A DNA stretch of 64,000 nucleotides, taken from NCBI RefSeq assembly GCF_014489415.1, contig NZ_CP060822.1, forward strand, positions 3,581,501 through 3,645,500, read 5' to 3'. The translations under genes and the position numbers were made by a program. Below the pieces are notes generated by a model that was not told the DNA's origin, made no database searches, and saw only the letters and a program-made list of their open reading frames with translations. The number at the start of each line of letters is the position of its first letter. Within the stretch, counting starts at the first letter, position 1. Source of the DNA: Cylindrospermopsis curvispora GIHE-G1 (GTDB taxonomy: Bacteria; Cyanobacteriota; Cyanobacteriia; Cyanobacteriales; Nostocaceae). Below, in pieces: positions 8,406 through 17,415 of this stretch.

Positions 8406-9431
8406 CTACTGGGGTTCACCCTGTAGAACTTCGTATTTGGACTGTAGTCTTTCTAGCACTTGATTATCTACAGCTTCTTTAGCCATGCGAATGGCGCTAA
8501 AAATGGAGGGTGCTTGGGAACTACCATGGCCAATGAAACAAATTCCATTGACCCCTAATAGTAAAGCTCCCCCGTGTTCAGCATGGTCCATGCGCTGCTT
8601 AACTCGCTTGAGGTTAGGTTTTAAAATTGCTGTGCCAATTTGTCCTCTAATACCTTGGGGTAGTTCTTCCCGCAGTATTTGTAAAATTACACCCCCTACC
8701 GCCTCCGCAAATTTCAACAACACATTACCGACAAATCCATCACAGACAATCACATCAAATTCACCGGACAATACATCACGTCCTTCTGCATTCCCACTAA
8801 AGTTAATTTGAGTGTTTTCCCGTAATAACTCGTGAGCACGCACGGCAGCTTCATTGCCTTTGTTGTCCTCTTCACCGATATTTAATAATCCCACTTTTGG
8901 TTCACTGATTCCCAGCACGTATTGGCTATAAATCGAACCCATCACCGCAAACTGTTCTAAAAATTTGGGGCGACAGTCTACATTAGCACCAACATCAAGT
9001 ATTAATACTGGTTTACCTGCTTTTATAGTGGGAAATACTGTACCAATAGCGGGGCGATCAATGCCCGGTAACCTACCTAGTCGCAATAAGGCTGATGCCA
9101 TTGCTGCTCCAGAATGACCAGCAGAGAATATGGCATCGGCTTGATTGTTTTTAACTAAGTCCATTGCTACATTGACAGAAGCTCCACGCTTTCTACGAAC
9201 AGCATTTAAAGGTTCTTCGTCCATGCCAATTGTCTCCCGGGCTGGGACAATTTCTATTCCTAACCTATTGCTTTTGAGGGGTATGACAGCTTCAATTTGT
9301 TGGGGATCACCTACTAGCAAGATGTGAACATCCAATTCTTCTTTCGCTCGCAGTGCGCCAGCAACAATTTCGGCGGGTGCGTAGTCCCCCCCCATAGCGT
9401 CAATCGCGATTCTTACACCAGTCGTTCCCAT
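8406..9431 (-). CDS. plsX: Phosphate acyltransferase PlsX
   Basis: A 341-residue enzyme that converts acyl-ACP and phosphate to acyl-phosphate, the first committed step of the PlsX/PlsY route to phosphatidic acid. Recognised from RIAIDAMGGDYAP at the N-terminus, GASVNVAMDL, SAGHSGAAMA and the C-terminal GICFIGHGSS segment. The length is normal. It heads the plsX-fabH-fabD cluster, coupling the start of membrane lipid synthesis with fatty acid initiation. The MGTTGVRIAIDAMGG start is normal for the family. Confidence 0.97.
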   Translation of the reverse strand: MGTTGVRIAIDAMGGDYAPAEIVAGALRAKEELDVHILLVGDPQQIEAVIPLKSNRLGIEIVPARETIGMDEEPLNAVRRKRGASVNVAMDLVKNNQADAIFSAGHSGAAMASALLRLGRLPGIDRPAIGTVFPTIKAGKPVLILDVGANVDCRPKFLEQFAVMGSIYSQYVLGISEPKVGLLNIGEEDNKGNEAAVRAHELLRENTQINFSGNAEGRDVLSGEFDVIVCDGFVGNVLLKFAEAVGGVILQILREELPQGIRGQIGTAILKPNLKRVKQRMDHAEHGGALLLGVNGICFIGHGSSQAPSIFSAIRMAKEAVDNQVLERLQSKYEVLQGEPQ

Positions 9432-9495
9432 TGCTCCTAGCTCAAAGAGACCTTATAAATTTTATCAGATTGTCACAGTTAAGAGTTCAAAATTA

Positions 9496-10122
9496 TTAAC
9501 TGGAACTGAGTGGTTTAGCAATTATCTCCACAATTTGATTCCACCTGGCTTTTTCAAACAATGATTCTACACAAACCTGAGCTACTTTTCTTCTGGAAAT
9601 GCTACCTTCAAATAAGGTATCAGGACCCTGCATAATAACTTCATCAGAGTTATCATCATTTTTTAATCCTCCAGGTCGCACAATTGTATAAGTTATTCCG
9701 CTTTTTCTAATAAACTCTTCGGCTTGTTTTTTCCAAACTAAAATTAACCAGAATAGGTTTAAGGGATGAAATAACTGGGAAACGCATAGGGAAGAAACTA
9801 GGACAAAATGTTGAATTTTTCTATCTTGAGCTGCTTTGACTAGGTTTTTTGTCCCCTGGAAATCTACCTGATAGGGACCAGTCGGGTCAAAACTCGGTCT
9901 AGCACCAGTTGCACATAAAACTACTGTGCTGTCACCTAAAGCAGCAACCAGGGTTTCAGGTTGCAAAATATCCCCCACAATTAATTCAACTTGGGAAGGA
10001 AGAAGATTTCGAGCTTTTTGCTCGTCTCTCACTAGCGCTCGCACGGGAATATTTCTGGACACTAGCTCTTCTACTATCCGCTGACCTGTTTGACCTGTTG
10101 CACCTGCTACAAATGCTTTCAT
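9496..10122 (-). CDS. NAD(P)-binding atypical short-chain dehydrogenase (SDR a5 / NmrA-like)
   Basis: About 208 residues starting at ATG 10122 (MKAFVAGATGQTGQ). The GATGQTGQ glycine-rich loop near the N-terminus marks a Rossmann fold of the atypical SDR group. This group includes the plant TIC62/flavin-reductase-like proteins and Ycf39 relatives. VLVSSLCVSQ and TIVRPGGL are typical downstream segments. A longer reading from 10146 adds MFLRITLI with no family support. The substrate is unknown; several cyanobacterial members are thought to bind NADPH near photosynthetic membranes. Confidence 0.82.
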   Translation of the reverse strand: MKAFVAGATGQTGQRIVEELVSRNIPVRALVRDEQKARNLLPSQVELIVGDILQPETLVAALGDSTVVLCATGARPSFDPTGPYQVDFQGTKNLVKAAQDRKIQHFVLVSSLCVSQLFHPLNLFWLILVWKKQAEEFIRKSGITYTIVRPGGLKNDDNSDEVIMQGPDTLFEGSISRRKVAQVCVESLFEKARWNQIVEIIAKPLSSS

Positions 10123-10304
10123 AATTAAGGTTATCCTAAGAAACAATATGTTTGTTGGTTTCGTTATTTATTCTAGGGAATCTATGGGTAGGATGACATA
10201 ATGACATAACAGTTATATACGCACAACTATTTTGTAGATGTTTTTTCCATATTTTTATGAAAATTGGATCTTTGTTATGAGCAAGCTACCTCGGCTTGAA
10301 AATC

Positions 10305-10991
10305 ATGATTGATACGCAATATACAAAAACTTTGGACTATAGAGAAAACGGAATTATGGTAGCAAATAATTGGGAATTTCAGTCTTTAGAATTGGGAGTA
10401 GATGAGCTTGATTCTTCTTTGTCAAATCCTATATCTCATCTTATTACTGAGGACGCATTAACAGAAAACTATGAAGCATTTCCTAGTAAATTCTATAGTC
10501 ATCATCGAGAGTTTATGGAAATGCAAGCATCTAGTGAACAGGTGATGGAATATTTTAACTGTCATTCAGCATGGTTTATACGTTGTGCCCAACCTATGGT
10601 AGTTCATCCCCTGGGGGAGAATGGTTATACATTGGTAATTGGTAGATTTGGTGCTTTTGGTTATGAAGTAGAGCCAAAAATAGGTTTGGAATTGTTAGTC
10701 CCCGGAAAAAATCAATGTCAAATCCGCTCCATTCCCATCCCCAACTACCAATCTCCCGGTTACCACATTAACTATAATGCCCATATGCAACTCATTGAAA
10801 ATACACCAGGTATTACCAGAGTGGAATGGCAATTGGATTTAACTGTTTGTTTACAATTCCCCAAGTTTATCAGACGCTTACCAAGTTCCCTCGTACAGTC
10901 CACAGGCGATCGCCTGTTAAATCAAGTCGTCCGTCAGGTGTCTCGGCGCTTGACTCGTAAAGTACAAGAAGACTTTCATGGGAAAAAGTAA
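10305..10991 (+). CDS. DUF1997 family protein
   Basis: About 228 residues. The central and C-terminal parts (RCAQPMVVHPLGENGYTLVI, VEWQLDLTVCLQFPKFIRRL) match the DUF1997 family, found in cyanobacteria and plastids and of unknown function. I use ATG 10305. A TTG at 10296 and an ATG at 10356 (MVANNWEFQS) are alternatives, the last being attractive because the preceding residues look unconserved. A HIP1 palindrome lies inside the gene. It is convergent with the DUF4079 gene. Confidence 0.75.
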   Translation: MIDTQYTKTLDYRENGIMVANNWEFQSLELGVDELDSSLSNPISHLITEDALTENYEAFPSKFYSHHREFMEMQASSEQVMEYFNCHSAWFIRCAQPMVVHPLGENGYTLVIGRFGAFGYEVEPKIGLELLVPGKNQCQIRSIPIPNYQSPGYHINYNAHMQLIENTPGITRVEWQLDLTVCLQFPKFIRRLPSSLVQSTGDRLLNQVVRQVSRRLTRKVQEDFHGKK

Positions 10992-11025
10992 GAGTTGAGC
11001 AGGCGTTCTAGCTCAGCTACATGTA

Positions 11026-11045
11026 GGGAGAGGAGTCACTCTCCC
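11026..11045. terminator. Hairpin between convergent genes
   Basis: GGGAGAG/CTCTCCC with a 6-nt loop lies between the ends of the DUF1997 gene (10991) and the DUF4079 gene (11062), where a shared terminator is expected. The following bases are A/T-rich but not a clean T-run, so termination strength is uncertain. Confidence 0.45.
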
Positions 11046-11061
11046 CAATATTAAAACTATT

Positions 11062-11532
11062 CTAAGCTTGACTAATAATTTTGAGAACAATTTCTACACC
11101 GGACACAGCTTGCCAAATAAAAAGTCCCAAAATCCCAAAATTCAATAGAATATGTGTGGCCCGGGCCCAATTGGCTCCTTTTTGCATAAATGGAGCTAGT
11201 GCGGCAGAAAAGGCAATTAAACCGGTCATGCCTAAACCAGCTAGGAGATGAGGCCCAACAAATAACTTACCATTGTTAATATAGGTAACCGCCATTCCCC
11301 CAATAGAACCCACCACCATCAACGCTAGGAGTACAGAGCCAATTTTGTGGTGCTTATCGCTATATTTACCCTTAATTAGTTGTTTCTTCTCTTCTCCCTG
11401 GGCATTTCTGGTACGCTGTACTTGTAACCCTAAGTAAGCTGCATATAATGACAGCGCTAACAATATCCACATGATTGCAGGATGGAAAAATTGCAAACCG
11501 AATTTTACGTCTGGAGTAAGTTCTAAACTCAT
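11062..11532 (-). CDS. DUF4079 family integral membrane protein
   Basis: A 156-residue protein with about four hydrophobic segments: residues 15-35 (AIMWILLALSLYAAYLGL), ~64-84, ~92-113 and ~125-150. Histidines lie near the membrane faces (FFHPAIMW, DKHHKIG, GPHLLAG, ATHILLN). This pattern resembles cytochrome b561/ferric-reductase-like four-helix proteins and the DUF4079 family of cyanobacteria. Heme binding is inference from the histidine placement. It is a single gene with its own start at 11532. Confidence 0.78.
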   Translation of the reverse strand: MSLELTPDVKFGLQFFHPAIMWILLALSLYAAYLGLQVQRTRNAQGEEKKQLIKGKYSDKHHKIGSVLLALMVVGSIGGMAVTYINNGKLFVGPHLLAGLGMTGLIAFSAALAPFMQKGANWARATHILLNFGILGLFIWQAVSGVEIVLKIISQA

Positions 11533-11684
11533 GGTCTATTTACCTAAAGTATTAAATCTTTATAAAACTTAGCATAAATTACGGCAAACACGGCAAAAAC
11601 TGATTTCCTTGGGTTATTGATGATAAAAATTCATTAATTATAACAGCGTTACTAGTTGTATTTACTGAAAGTGAGGTTAATGAG

Positions 11685-12941
11685 ATGAATGATTTGCTTA
11701 TAGCGGCAAAAAATGGTAATGTTCAGCAGGTTCGTCAATTACTGGGATCCGGATTTCCAGTAGATACAGGCGATCGCCATGGTACGACAGCATTAATGTT
11801 TGCTGCTAATTTTGGCTACACAGAGATTGTAAGTTGCCTATTGGAGTTTGGGGCTGATATTGATTTACCCAGGAAACTCTATGGTTTAACAGCATTAATG
11901 TTAGCTGCTGCACATAATCAAGTTGACGTGGTAAAATTGCTAATATCTCAAGGAGCAAATACAAATGCAGTCAATGAAGATGGAAGTACGGCATTAATGA
12001 TAGCAGTAGAAAAAGGTCACACTGAGACCGTACAAAATCTGTTAAAATATGGAGCAAATCCAAAAATTGTAGACCAACATAATGAGGATGCATTTAAGCT
12101 GGCAATTAGGCAAAATAATACGGCTATATTGAATATTCTCCTAAAAAACAGTGAAATTAAGGGTGAAATTGAAAGCCTGTTAATTATGGGAGCGGATAAT
12201 GGTCAGTTAGACATAGTGAAAACATTTTTATTGTATGGTGTTAACCCCAACCTAGAGAATAGTGATGGAACTACAGCACTACTAGCTGCTGCTGCTGGCG
12301 GACATACTGAAATTGTGCAAGTTTTGTTAGATGGGGGTGCAGAAATTAATCACCAGGATCAAGAAGGTGAAACAGCTATGCACTTTAGCGTTGTCGAAAA
12401 CCACCTAGAGACAGTGCAAACCCTAGTAAATAGGGGTGCTAACCTAGAAATCAGAAACAATTTGGGAGACACACCCCTAATTTTAGCAGCATTTCAAGGG
12501 TATCAAGAAATAGTTAGGGTTCTACTCGCTGCAGGAGCAGATGGGGGCAAAAAGAATTTGGGGGAATTCCCCTTGACCTTGGCAGCATTCCAAGGACATA
12601 CTGAAACGGTCAAGGTTTTATTGGAAAGTGGGGTTAATATCAATGTTATAGCTGAAGATGGCAACAGTGCCCTAGTTAAAGCTATAATTGGTAACCATCC
12701 AGAAATTTTTGAACTACTCCTGACAAAAGGAGCAAATGTGAACCTACAAGACCCAGCAGGTGTAACACCCCTAATGTATGCCACTGCACAAGGATATACC
12801 CAAGCGGTGAATATACTAATTCAAGCTGGAGCGAATGTAAACATAAAAAATCAGGGTGGGTACACAGCCTTAATGATTGCCAAATCTAACAATTATGCGA
12901 AGACAAGTAATTTATTAATACAAGCAGGTGCGAAGGAGTAG
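11685..12941 (+). CDS. Ankyrin-repeat protein
   Basis: A 418-residue protein made of about twelve ankyrin repeats from residue 1 to the end, recognised by recurring G.TALM.A...G..E.V..LL..GA (for example TALMFAANFGYTEIVSCLLE, TPLILAAFQGYQEIVRVLL). No signal peptide or membrane segment is seen. The repeats around residues 130-170 are degenerate. Ankyrin proteins act as protein-binding scaffolds; the partner is unknown. The downstream DUF4330 gene starts 1 bp after its stop, so the two are translationally coupled. Confidence 0.93.
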   Translation: MNDLLIAAKNGNVQQVRQLLGSGFPVDTGDRHGTTALMFAANFGYTEIVSCLLEFGADIDLPRKLYGLTALMLAAAHNQVDVVKLLISQGANTNAVNEDGSTALMIAVEKGHTETVQNLLKYGANPKIVDQHNEDAFKLAIRQNNTAILNILLKNSEIKGEIESLLIMGADNGQLDIVKTFLLYGVNPNLENSDGTTALLAAAAGGHTEIVQVLLDGGAEINHQDQEGETAMHFSVVENHLETVQTLVNRGANLEIRNNLGDTPLILAAFQGYQEIVRVLLAAGADGGKKNLGEFPLTLAAFQGHTETVKVLLESGVNINVIAEDGNSALVKAIIGNHPEIFELLLTKGANVNLQDPAGVTPLMYATAQGYTQAVNILIQAGANVNIKNQGGYTALMIAKSNNYAKTSNLLIQAGAKE

Positions 12942-12942
12942 A

Positions 12943-13479
12943 ATGAATATTCTAGATGCCAAGGGGCGGCTATTTGGTAAAATTAACCTTCTAGATCTAA
13001 GTGCAGCACTAGTAATATTGCTAGTGATAATTGGCATTTTTATATTTCCTGGGACTTCCGGTTCTGTAGCTCAGATAGGTACAAAAACAGTTCCCATAGA
13101 AGTAGACCTAATAGTAAGAGGTTTAAATGTCCGAGATAGTCAGCAACTGTTTAAACAGGGATTTACCAAAGGTGGTAAGACGAATGTGATTATTCGGAAC
13201 CAACCCTACGGACAAATCGGGATTAAATCCATTGAAGAGTTAAAGAGAACCCTATTAGTACCCCAACCAGATGGTTCAATTAAAGAAATGCCAGACCCAA
13301 GAAGTAATAATTTTAGTACGGATTTTCTACTAACTTTGGAAGGTAAAGCACAAGTTACGGACAATGGGCCAGTGTTGGGGAACAGTAAAGTAAAAATTGG
13401 CATGCCCTTTGAACTGGAAGGGTTTAACTACAACTTTAACGCCTCCGTGATTGATATTCGCCTCAAAGATGGTAAGTAA
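12943..13479 (+). CDS. DUF4330 membrane-anchored protein
   Basis: A 178-residue protein starting at ATG 12943 (MNILDAKGRLFGKINLLDLS), with AAGGAG 5 nt upstream inside the ankyrin gene. One hydrophobic helix at residues ~21-41 (AALVILLVIIGIFIF) anchors a soluble domain that faces the periplasm or lumen. It matches the cyanobacterial DUF4330 family, whose function is unknown. Tight coupling to the ankyrin protein (stop 12939-12941) suggests the two act together, perhaps one on each side of a membrane. Confidence 0.82.
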   Translation: MNILDAKGRLFGKINLLDLSAALVILLVIIGIFIFPGTSGSVAQIGTKTVPIEVDLIVRGLNVRDSQQLFKQGFTKGGKTNVIIRNQPYGQIGIKSIEELKRTLLVPQPDGSIKEMPDPRSNNFSTDFLLTLEGKAQVTDNGPVLGNSKVKIGMPFELEGFNYNFNASVIDIRLKDGK

Positions 13480-13530
13480 CCTTGATTAATTGTCCATATA
13501 TATGAAGTAATGTTACAAAGCGTTTCCATT

Positions 13531-14274
13531 TTAATGGCTTTTTGAGATTAGAGCTTGAAATAAGAACTCTGGCAAAGCCAGCATTCGGCGCCAGCGCCAA
13601 GGTTCTTGATATAAACGATAAAGCCATTCCAAATTATTATTTGCCAACCATTGGGGTGCACGAGTTTTGCCACCAGACCAAATATCAAAACTACCGCCCA
13701 CCCCAATCCAAATCGCCTGAGGGCACAGGGTACGGTTTTTAGCGATCCATAGTTCTTGACGGGGAACTCCTAAGCCCACAAAAATGACTTGAGGTTGTAA
13801 CTCGGTTAGGGTCTCCTGTAGTGTTTTTTCAGTTTCTGGGGAATGATATCCAGAGTGAGTACCGACAAAATTCAAATTAGGAACTTGTTGTTGCCAAAAA
13901 TCCACAGCTTTAGCTGCTACTCCTGGAGATCCGCCATAAAAAAATACCCTTGTAGATGGTGCTTTTCTACCCAGTTCTTGGAGTAGACCTTCTGCTAATT
14001 CAATACCAGGAAAACGCTTTACTTGCTGTTTGAGTATGAAACGTAAATACAATACCACTCCTGCGCCATCTGGGATAACGAGGTCAGCGTTTTCAATAAC
14101 CATAGACAAACTTGGGTTCCGTCTAGCTTGCATAGTCATTTCCGCATTGAGAGTTACCACATGGGTTCCTCTACCCTGTTGGAGACACTCTACTAACCAA
14201 TGGGGGTAATTTTCCACCACATGAACCGGTAACCCCAAAACGGAAAATTTTTCAGGTGACTGATAGGTTAACAT
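13531..14274 (-). CDS. WecG/TagA/CpsF family glycosyltransferase
   Basis: A 247-residue GT26-family enzyme that transfers a sugar (N-acetylmannosamine or a related residue) to lipid-linked acceptors in surface polysaccharide synthesis. Diagnostic segments are VTLNAEMTMQARRNP, NADLVIPDGAGVVL, RVFFYGGSPGVA, VGLGVPRQELWI and GVGGSFDIWSGGKTRAP. The length is standard. It is a single gene, convergent with the DUF4330 gene and divergent from the PP2C regulator. The exact donor sugar is not predictable. Confidence 0.92.
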   Translation of the reverse strand: MLTYQSPEKFSVLGLPVHVVENYPHWLVECLQQGRGTHVVTLNAEMTMQARRNPSLSMVIENADLVIPDGAGVVLYLRFILKQQVKRFPGIELAEGLLQELGRKAPSTRVFFYGGSPGVAAKAVDFWQQQVPNLNFVGTHSGYHSPETEKTLQETLTELQPQVIFVGLGVPRQELWIAKNRTLCPQAIWIGVGGSFDIWSGGKTRAPQWLANNNLEWLYRLYQEPWRWRRMLALPEFLFQALISKSH

Positions 14275-14415
14275 CGTATTTTAAATTAGACTAAACTAGG
14301 CTCACACCAAACTTTACACTAGCTTATCAAATTTTTCGGAAACTTTTGACGGTTTTATTCCCAAAAGGCTGGGAGTTTTTTCCTATCCTGACCTCCACTT
14401 TTTCAGCCCAGTAGT

Positions 14416-16092
14416 ATGGTTAACTATGACAATGATGTGCAAAAACCTAAATTAATGGTGGTAGATGATGAACCGGACAACCTAGACCTGGTGTATCGCA
14501 CTTTCTGGCGTGATTTTGAGGTTTATAAAGCTAACAGCGCCAATCATGCTTGGACTATCCTGGATCAGGTGGGAGAAATGTCAGTGATTATTTCTGACCA
14601 AAGAATGCCAGATATGAAGGGTACAGAATTTCTTAGTCAAATTGTTGAACGTTTTCCTGATACCATTCGGATTCTTCTTACTGCTTATACTGATGTTGAA
14701 GATTTAGTAGATGCAATTAACTCAGGTCGAGTATTCAAATATATTACCAAACCATGGAAACCCCAACAACTTAGAGCATTAGTTGAACAGGGAAGGGATA
14801 CTTACAATTTATTAAAAACTCGCACGAGAGAGTTACGTCAGGCTTTAAAAAGAGAGTCTTTATTTAATGCTATTACTAAGGTACTTAGGGATTCCCATAG
14901 TTATACAAGTACCCTTGATAAAATAGTAGCTACAATTGGAGAGACATTTGCAGCTAGTAGTTGTTTGCTAAGGTTAGTAGAAGGTGATATCCTAAAAACA
15001 TCTATATTTTTGTACTGTGACTTTGATTGTCTAACGCCTGACTTACCTAAGGAGTCATTAAGCTTAATTCAAAAAATTATATTGGGAAAAAAATATCAAG
15101 TAGTTCAATATACAGATAAGGTCAATCATGCTCATTATTTAATAGTTCCCTTTTCTTATCAGGACGATTTGTTAGCGGTGATGACCCTGTGTAAATGCAC
15201 TATGGAAACACCCTGGGAGCAGGACGATATGGAACTGATTGGAGATGTAGCCAAACAAGCATCCCTGGCCCTTTACCAGGCCAAGCTTGACCAAAGCTTA
15301 AAAGAGAAACAAGAACAGACTCGCCAAGAACTGCAAGTAGCACGTCAAATTCAAAACAATCTGCTGCGTCAAACTTTACCAAAAATTGACGGGTTGAAAA
15401 TACAGGCGTGCTGTTACCCCGCACGAGAAGTGGGGGGAGATTTTTTTGAGGTGTTTCTCCATCCATCTGGTGAACTGTGGTTAGCAGTAGGTGATGTTTC
15501 GGGTAAGGGTGTACCTGCAGCTTTATTTATGGCTAGTGCTATTTCTCTTTTGCGTCGTGAATTATCTCAGGAATCACCACCACCGCCAAATATTGTCTTG
15601 CAAAATCTCAACTATGCTCTAGCTGAAGACCTGATCAGTGTAAATTATTTGATTACTCTTGTCATTGCTAAATATAATAAAACTACTCGAGAATTCATAT
15701 ATGCTAATGCTGGACACATTTATCCCCTATTATGGTCATACCCAGCTTCTTTAGCCCAACCTCAATATCTCACAACCCGCACTGTACCTCTGGGGATTTT
15801 CCCTGAGCTGTCATCACAGTCTGGTAGATTAATTCTCGCTCCAAAAGACACCCTTCTACTTCTTAGCGACGGTATTACGGAAGCAAAAGTAACAATAAGC
15901 CCCAAATCACTAATTAAAAATAACAGTGGCACTCAGGCACTAACTTGGTCTATACTAAATCAAGAAGGTATTTGGCAACTTATACGGGAACAACCTCAAC
16001 CTCTGTCTCTTGAACAGCTAATCGCTCGAATTCAAAGCGATAATCCTGTTCAAGAAGATGATCAGACCATTCTCTCTCTGGAAATTTTGTAA
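14416..16092 (+). CDS. Response regulator with PP2C (SpoIIE/RsbU-type) phosphatase output
   Basis: A 558-residue protein. An N-terminal receiver domain (residues 12-130) has acidic pocket VDDE and phospho-Asp in SDQRMP; the motif set is like RpfG/HupR-type receivers (TAYTD, YITKPWKP). A GAF-like region (~150-290), a short coiled coil (~295-325) and a PP2C SpoIIE domain (~330-555; GGDFFEVF, GDVSGKGVPAA, LSDGITEA, QEDDQTILSLEIL) follow. Such proteins dephosphorylate anti-sigma-factor antagonists when activated. It sits 3 bp before the anti-sigma kinase gene, a classic partner-switching pair. Confidence 0.93.
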   Translation: MVNYDNDVQKPKLMVVDDEPDNLDLVYRTFWRDFEVYKANSANHAWTILDQVGEMSVIISDQRMPDMKGTEFLSQIVERFPDTIRILLTAYTDVEDLVDAINSGRVFKYITKPWKPQQLRALVEQGRDTYNLLKTRTRELRQALKRESLFNAITKVLRDSHSYTSTLDKIVATIGETFAASSCLLRLVEGDILKTSIFLYCDFDCLTPDLPKESLSLIQKIILGKKYQVVQYTDKVNHAHYLIVPFSYQDDLLAVMTLCKCTMETPWEQDDMELIGDVAKQASLALYQAKLDQSLKEKQEQTRQELQVARQIQNNLLRQTLPKIDGLKIQACCYPAREVGGDFFEVFLHPSGELWLAVGDVSGKGVPAALFMASAISLLRRELSQESPPPPNIVLQNLNYALAEDLISVNYLITLVIAKYNKTTREFIYANAGHIYPLLWSYPASLAQPQYLTTRTVPLGIFPELSSQSGRLILAPKDTLLLLSDGITEAKVTISPKSLIKNNSGTQALTWSILNQEGIWQLIREQPQPLSLEQLIARIQSDNPVQEDDQTILSLEIL

Positions 16093-16095
16093 ACG

Positions 16096-16512
16096 ATGAA
16101 AAGTGAACTTTATGTACCCAGTGATTTAAGTTTTGTCAACACGGTTGAAAACTGGTTGTTGGCATACTTAAAACAACATTTGAGGAATTCTCTGGATTGG
16201 TCAAACCAATCTATTCGTTTACGGCTTGCACTAGTTGAAGCATATTCAAATGCAGTTCGTCATGCTCATAAAGATAAACCAAATGTGCCAATTCTATTGC
16301 GTCTGGAACTGACAGATCAGAAACTAGCTATTGAAGTTTGGGACTATGGACATGGTTTTGACATAACCACCTACTTCCCTCCCCATCCTGAACAAAAACA
16401 AGAAGGTGGCTATGGTTGGCTGATTATGAATCGGTTGATGGATAAGGTTGAATATCATTTACAGGTCAATGGTGCTAACTGTCTCAAGCTGGAAACGACC
16501 ATTCCTTTATAG
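16096..16512 (+). CDS. Anti-sigma regulatory factor (RsbW-like Ser/Thr kinase)
   Basis: A 138-residue GHKL-fold ATPase of the HATPase_c_2 type. The N-box is ALVEAYSNAVRHAH and the G1 box is EVWDYGHGFD. A G2-like EGGYGWLIMNRLMD segment follows. RsbW-type kinases bind sigma factors or other targets, and phosphorylate the STAS antagonist to keep it inactive. It follows the PP2C regulator by 3 bp. The nearest STAS antagonist in this window is at 25341-25667, about 9 kb away, so the partner may be encoded there. Confidence 0.9.
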   Translation: MKSELYVPSDLSFVNTVENWLLAYLKQHLRNSLDWSNQSIRLRLALVEAYSNAVRHAHKDKPNVPILLRLELTDQKLAIEVWDYGHGFDITTYFPPHPEQKQEGGYGWLIMNRLMDKVEYHLQVNGANCLKLETTIPL

Positions 16513-16521
16513 GGCGGTTTA

Positions 16522-17304
16522 CTAAATCCTATTTACATCTTCAGCATAGCTATAAATCTCAATCCCCAAGTTTTGTGCTACTGACAAAGCTCTTGGGTCT
16601 ACCATGGGAGAAATTACTAATTTGCGATCAACTCTTCTTTGATGATGTTTTTCATAAAATGCTACTTTCCGATCAAAGATATACATTCCTGCTTTGTCAA
16701 TCGAGGATTTAATTTCACATAAAATTACCAAACCATTTTTGATAATCACATCTATTTCCACCTGGTCTGGTCTGCCAAAAACCTCTCCTTCATTGTCGAA
16801 ATCAAGGAAGTTCAACACTTCCACGCCAAAAGAATCTTTTAAAATTCCTTTTAGTCCATTTCTGAAGCTTGCTTCCGATGATAAACCCCATCGCGAACCT
16901 AGGGAACCAACTGTACTTTCATGTTTCCGGTTCATTTGTTTAATTTCTTCTAAAATTCCCAGATTGTGGCGATTTTGCTCTTCCCATTTACGATTTTGCT
17001 CTTCCTGGTAAGACTGCAATTGTGCCATGATTTCACGATTGTGGCGATTTTGCTCTTCCTGGTAAGACTGCAATTGTGCCATGATTTCACGATTGTGGCG
17101 ATTTTGCTCTTCCCATTTACGATTCTGCTCTTCCTGATAAGACTGCAATTGTGCCAGAGTCTGGTCGAATTTACTATCCGCGTCTTGTCTTCCAATATAA
17201 TATTGCGACATGGAACCTAAAATCAAATTCTTGATCACAGGGTCTTCCACAATTAGTTGTTCCATTTGTTGTCTAATGAGAGTACTAATTTCCGCTTGGT
17301 TCAC
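16522..17304 (-). CDS. DUF3782-like protein with coiled coil and PD-(D/E)XK nuclease-like domain
   Basis: A 260-residue protein. Residues ~50-125 are a charged, glutamine-rich coiled coil made of near-exact repeats of AQLQSYQEEQNRHNREIM, some with an extra KWEEQNR insert. The C-terminal half has the nuclease-fold pattern EIDVIIKNGLVILCEIKSS (D...ExK). It resembles the cyanobacterial DUF3782/DUF3782-like families. These are widespread multi-copy genes without proven function. The repeat block at DNA level is 16966-17160. The gene lies convergent to the RsbW-like gene, 9 bp away. Confidence 0.8.
   Translation of the reverse strand: MNQAEISTLIRQQMEQLIVEDPVIKNLILGSMSQYYIGRQDADSKFDQTLAQLQSYQEEQNRKWEEQNRHNREIMAQLQSYQEEQNRHNREIMAQLQSYQEEQNRKWEEQNRHNLGILEEIKQMNRKHESTVGSLGSRWGLSSEASFRNGLKGILKDSFGVEVLNFLDFDNEGEVFGRPDQVEIDVIIKNGLVILCEIKSSIDKAGMYIFDRKVAFYEKHHQRRVDRKLVISPMVDPRALSVAQNLGIEIYSYAEDVNRI
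16966..17160. repeat. In-frame tandem repeats of the coiled coil
   Basis: Near-identical 54-75 bp units inside the DUF3782-like gene encode AQLQSYQEEQNRHNREIM, with or without KWEEQNR. The high DNA identity, more than protein selection requires, points to recent slippage or unequal recombination. Confidence 0.8.
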
Positions 17305-17415
17305 TGTTTTTCATCCTTGCTTAGGAACAACTCCATTATACTCCAAACTTTAGACTAGGGTTTTTCGCTATCTGTTATCTGTTGTATAATCAAACTACCT
17401 AACTCCTGTGTCCAC

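Noticed and set aside
16950-17220. ORFs in other frames through the DUF3782-like repeats
   Set aside because: Repeats without stops keep all frames open; the minus-strand frame with the nuclease domain is the gene.
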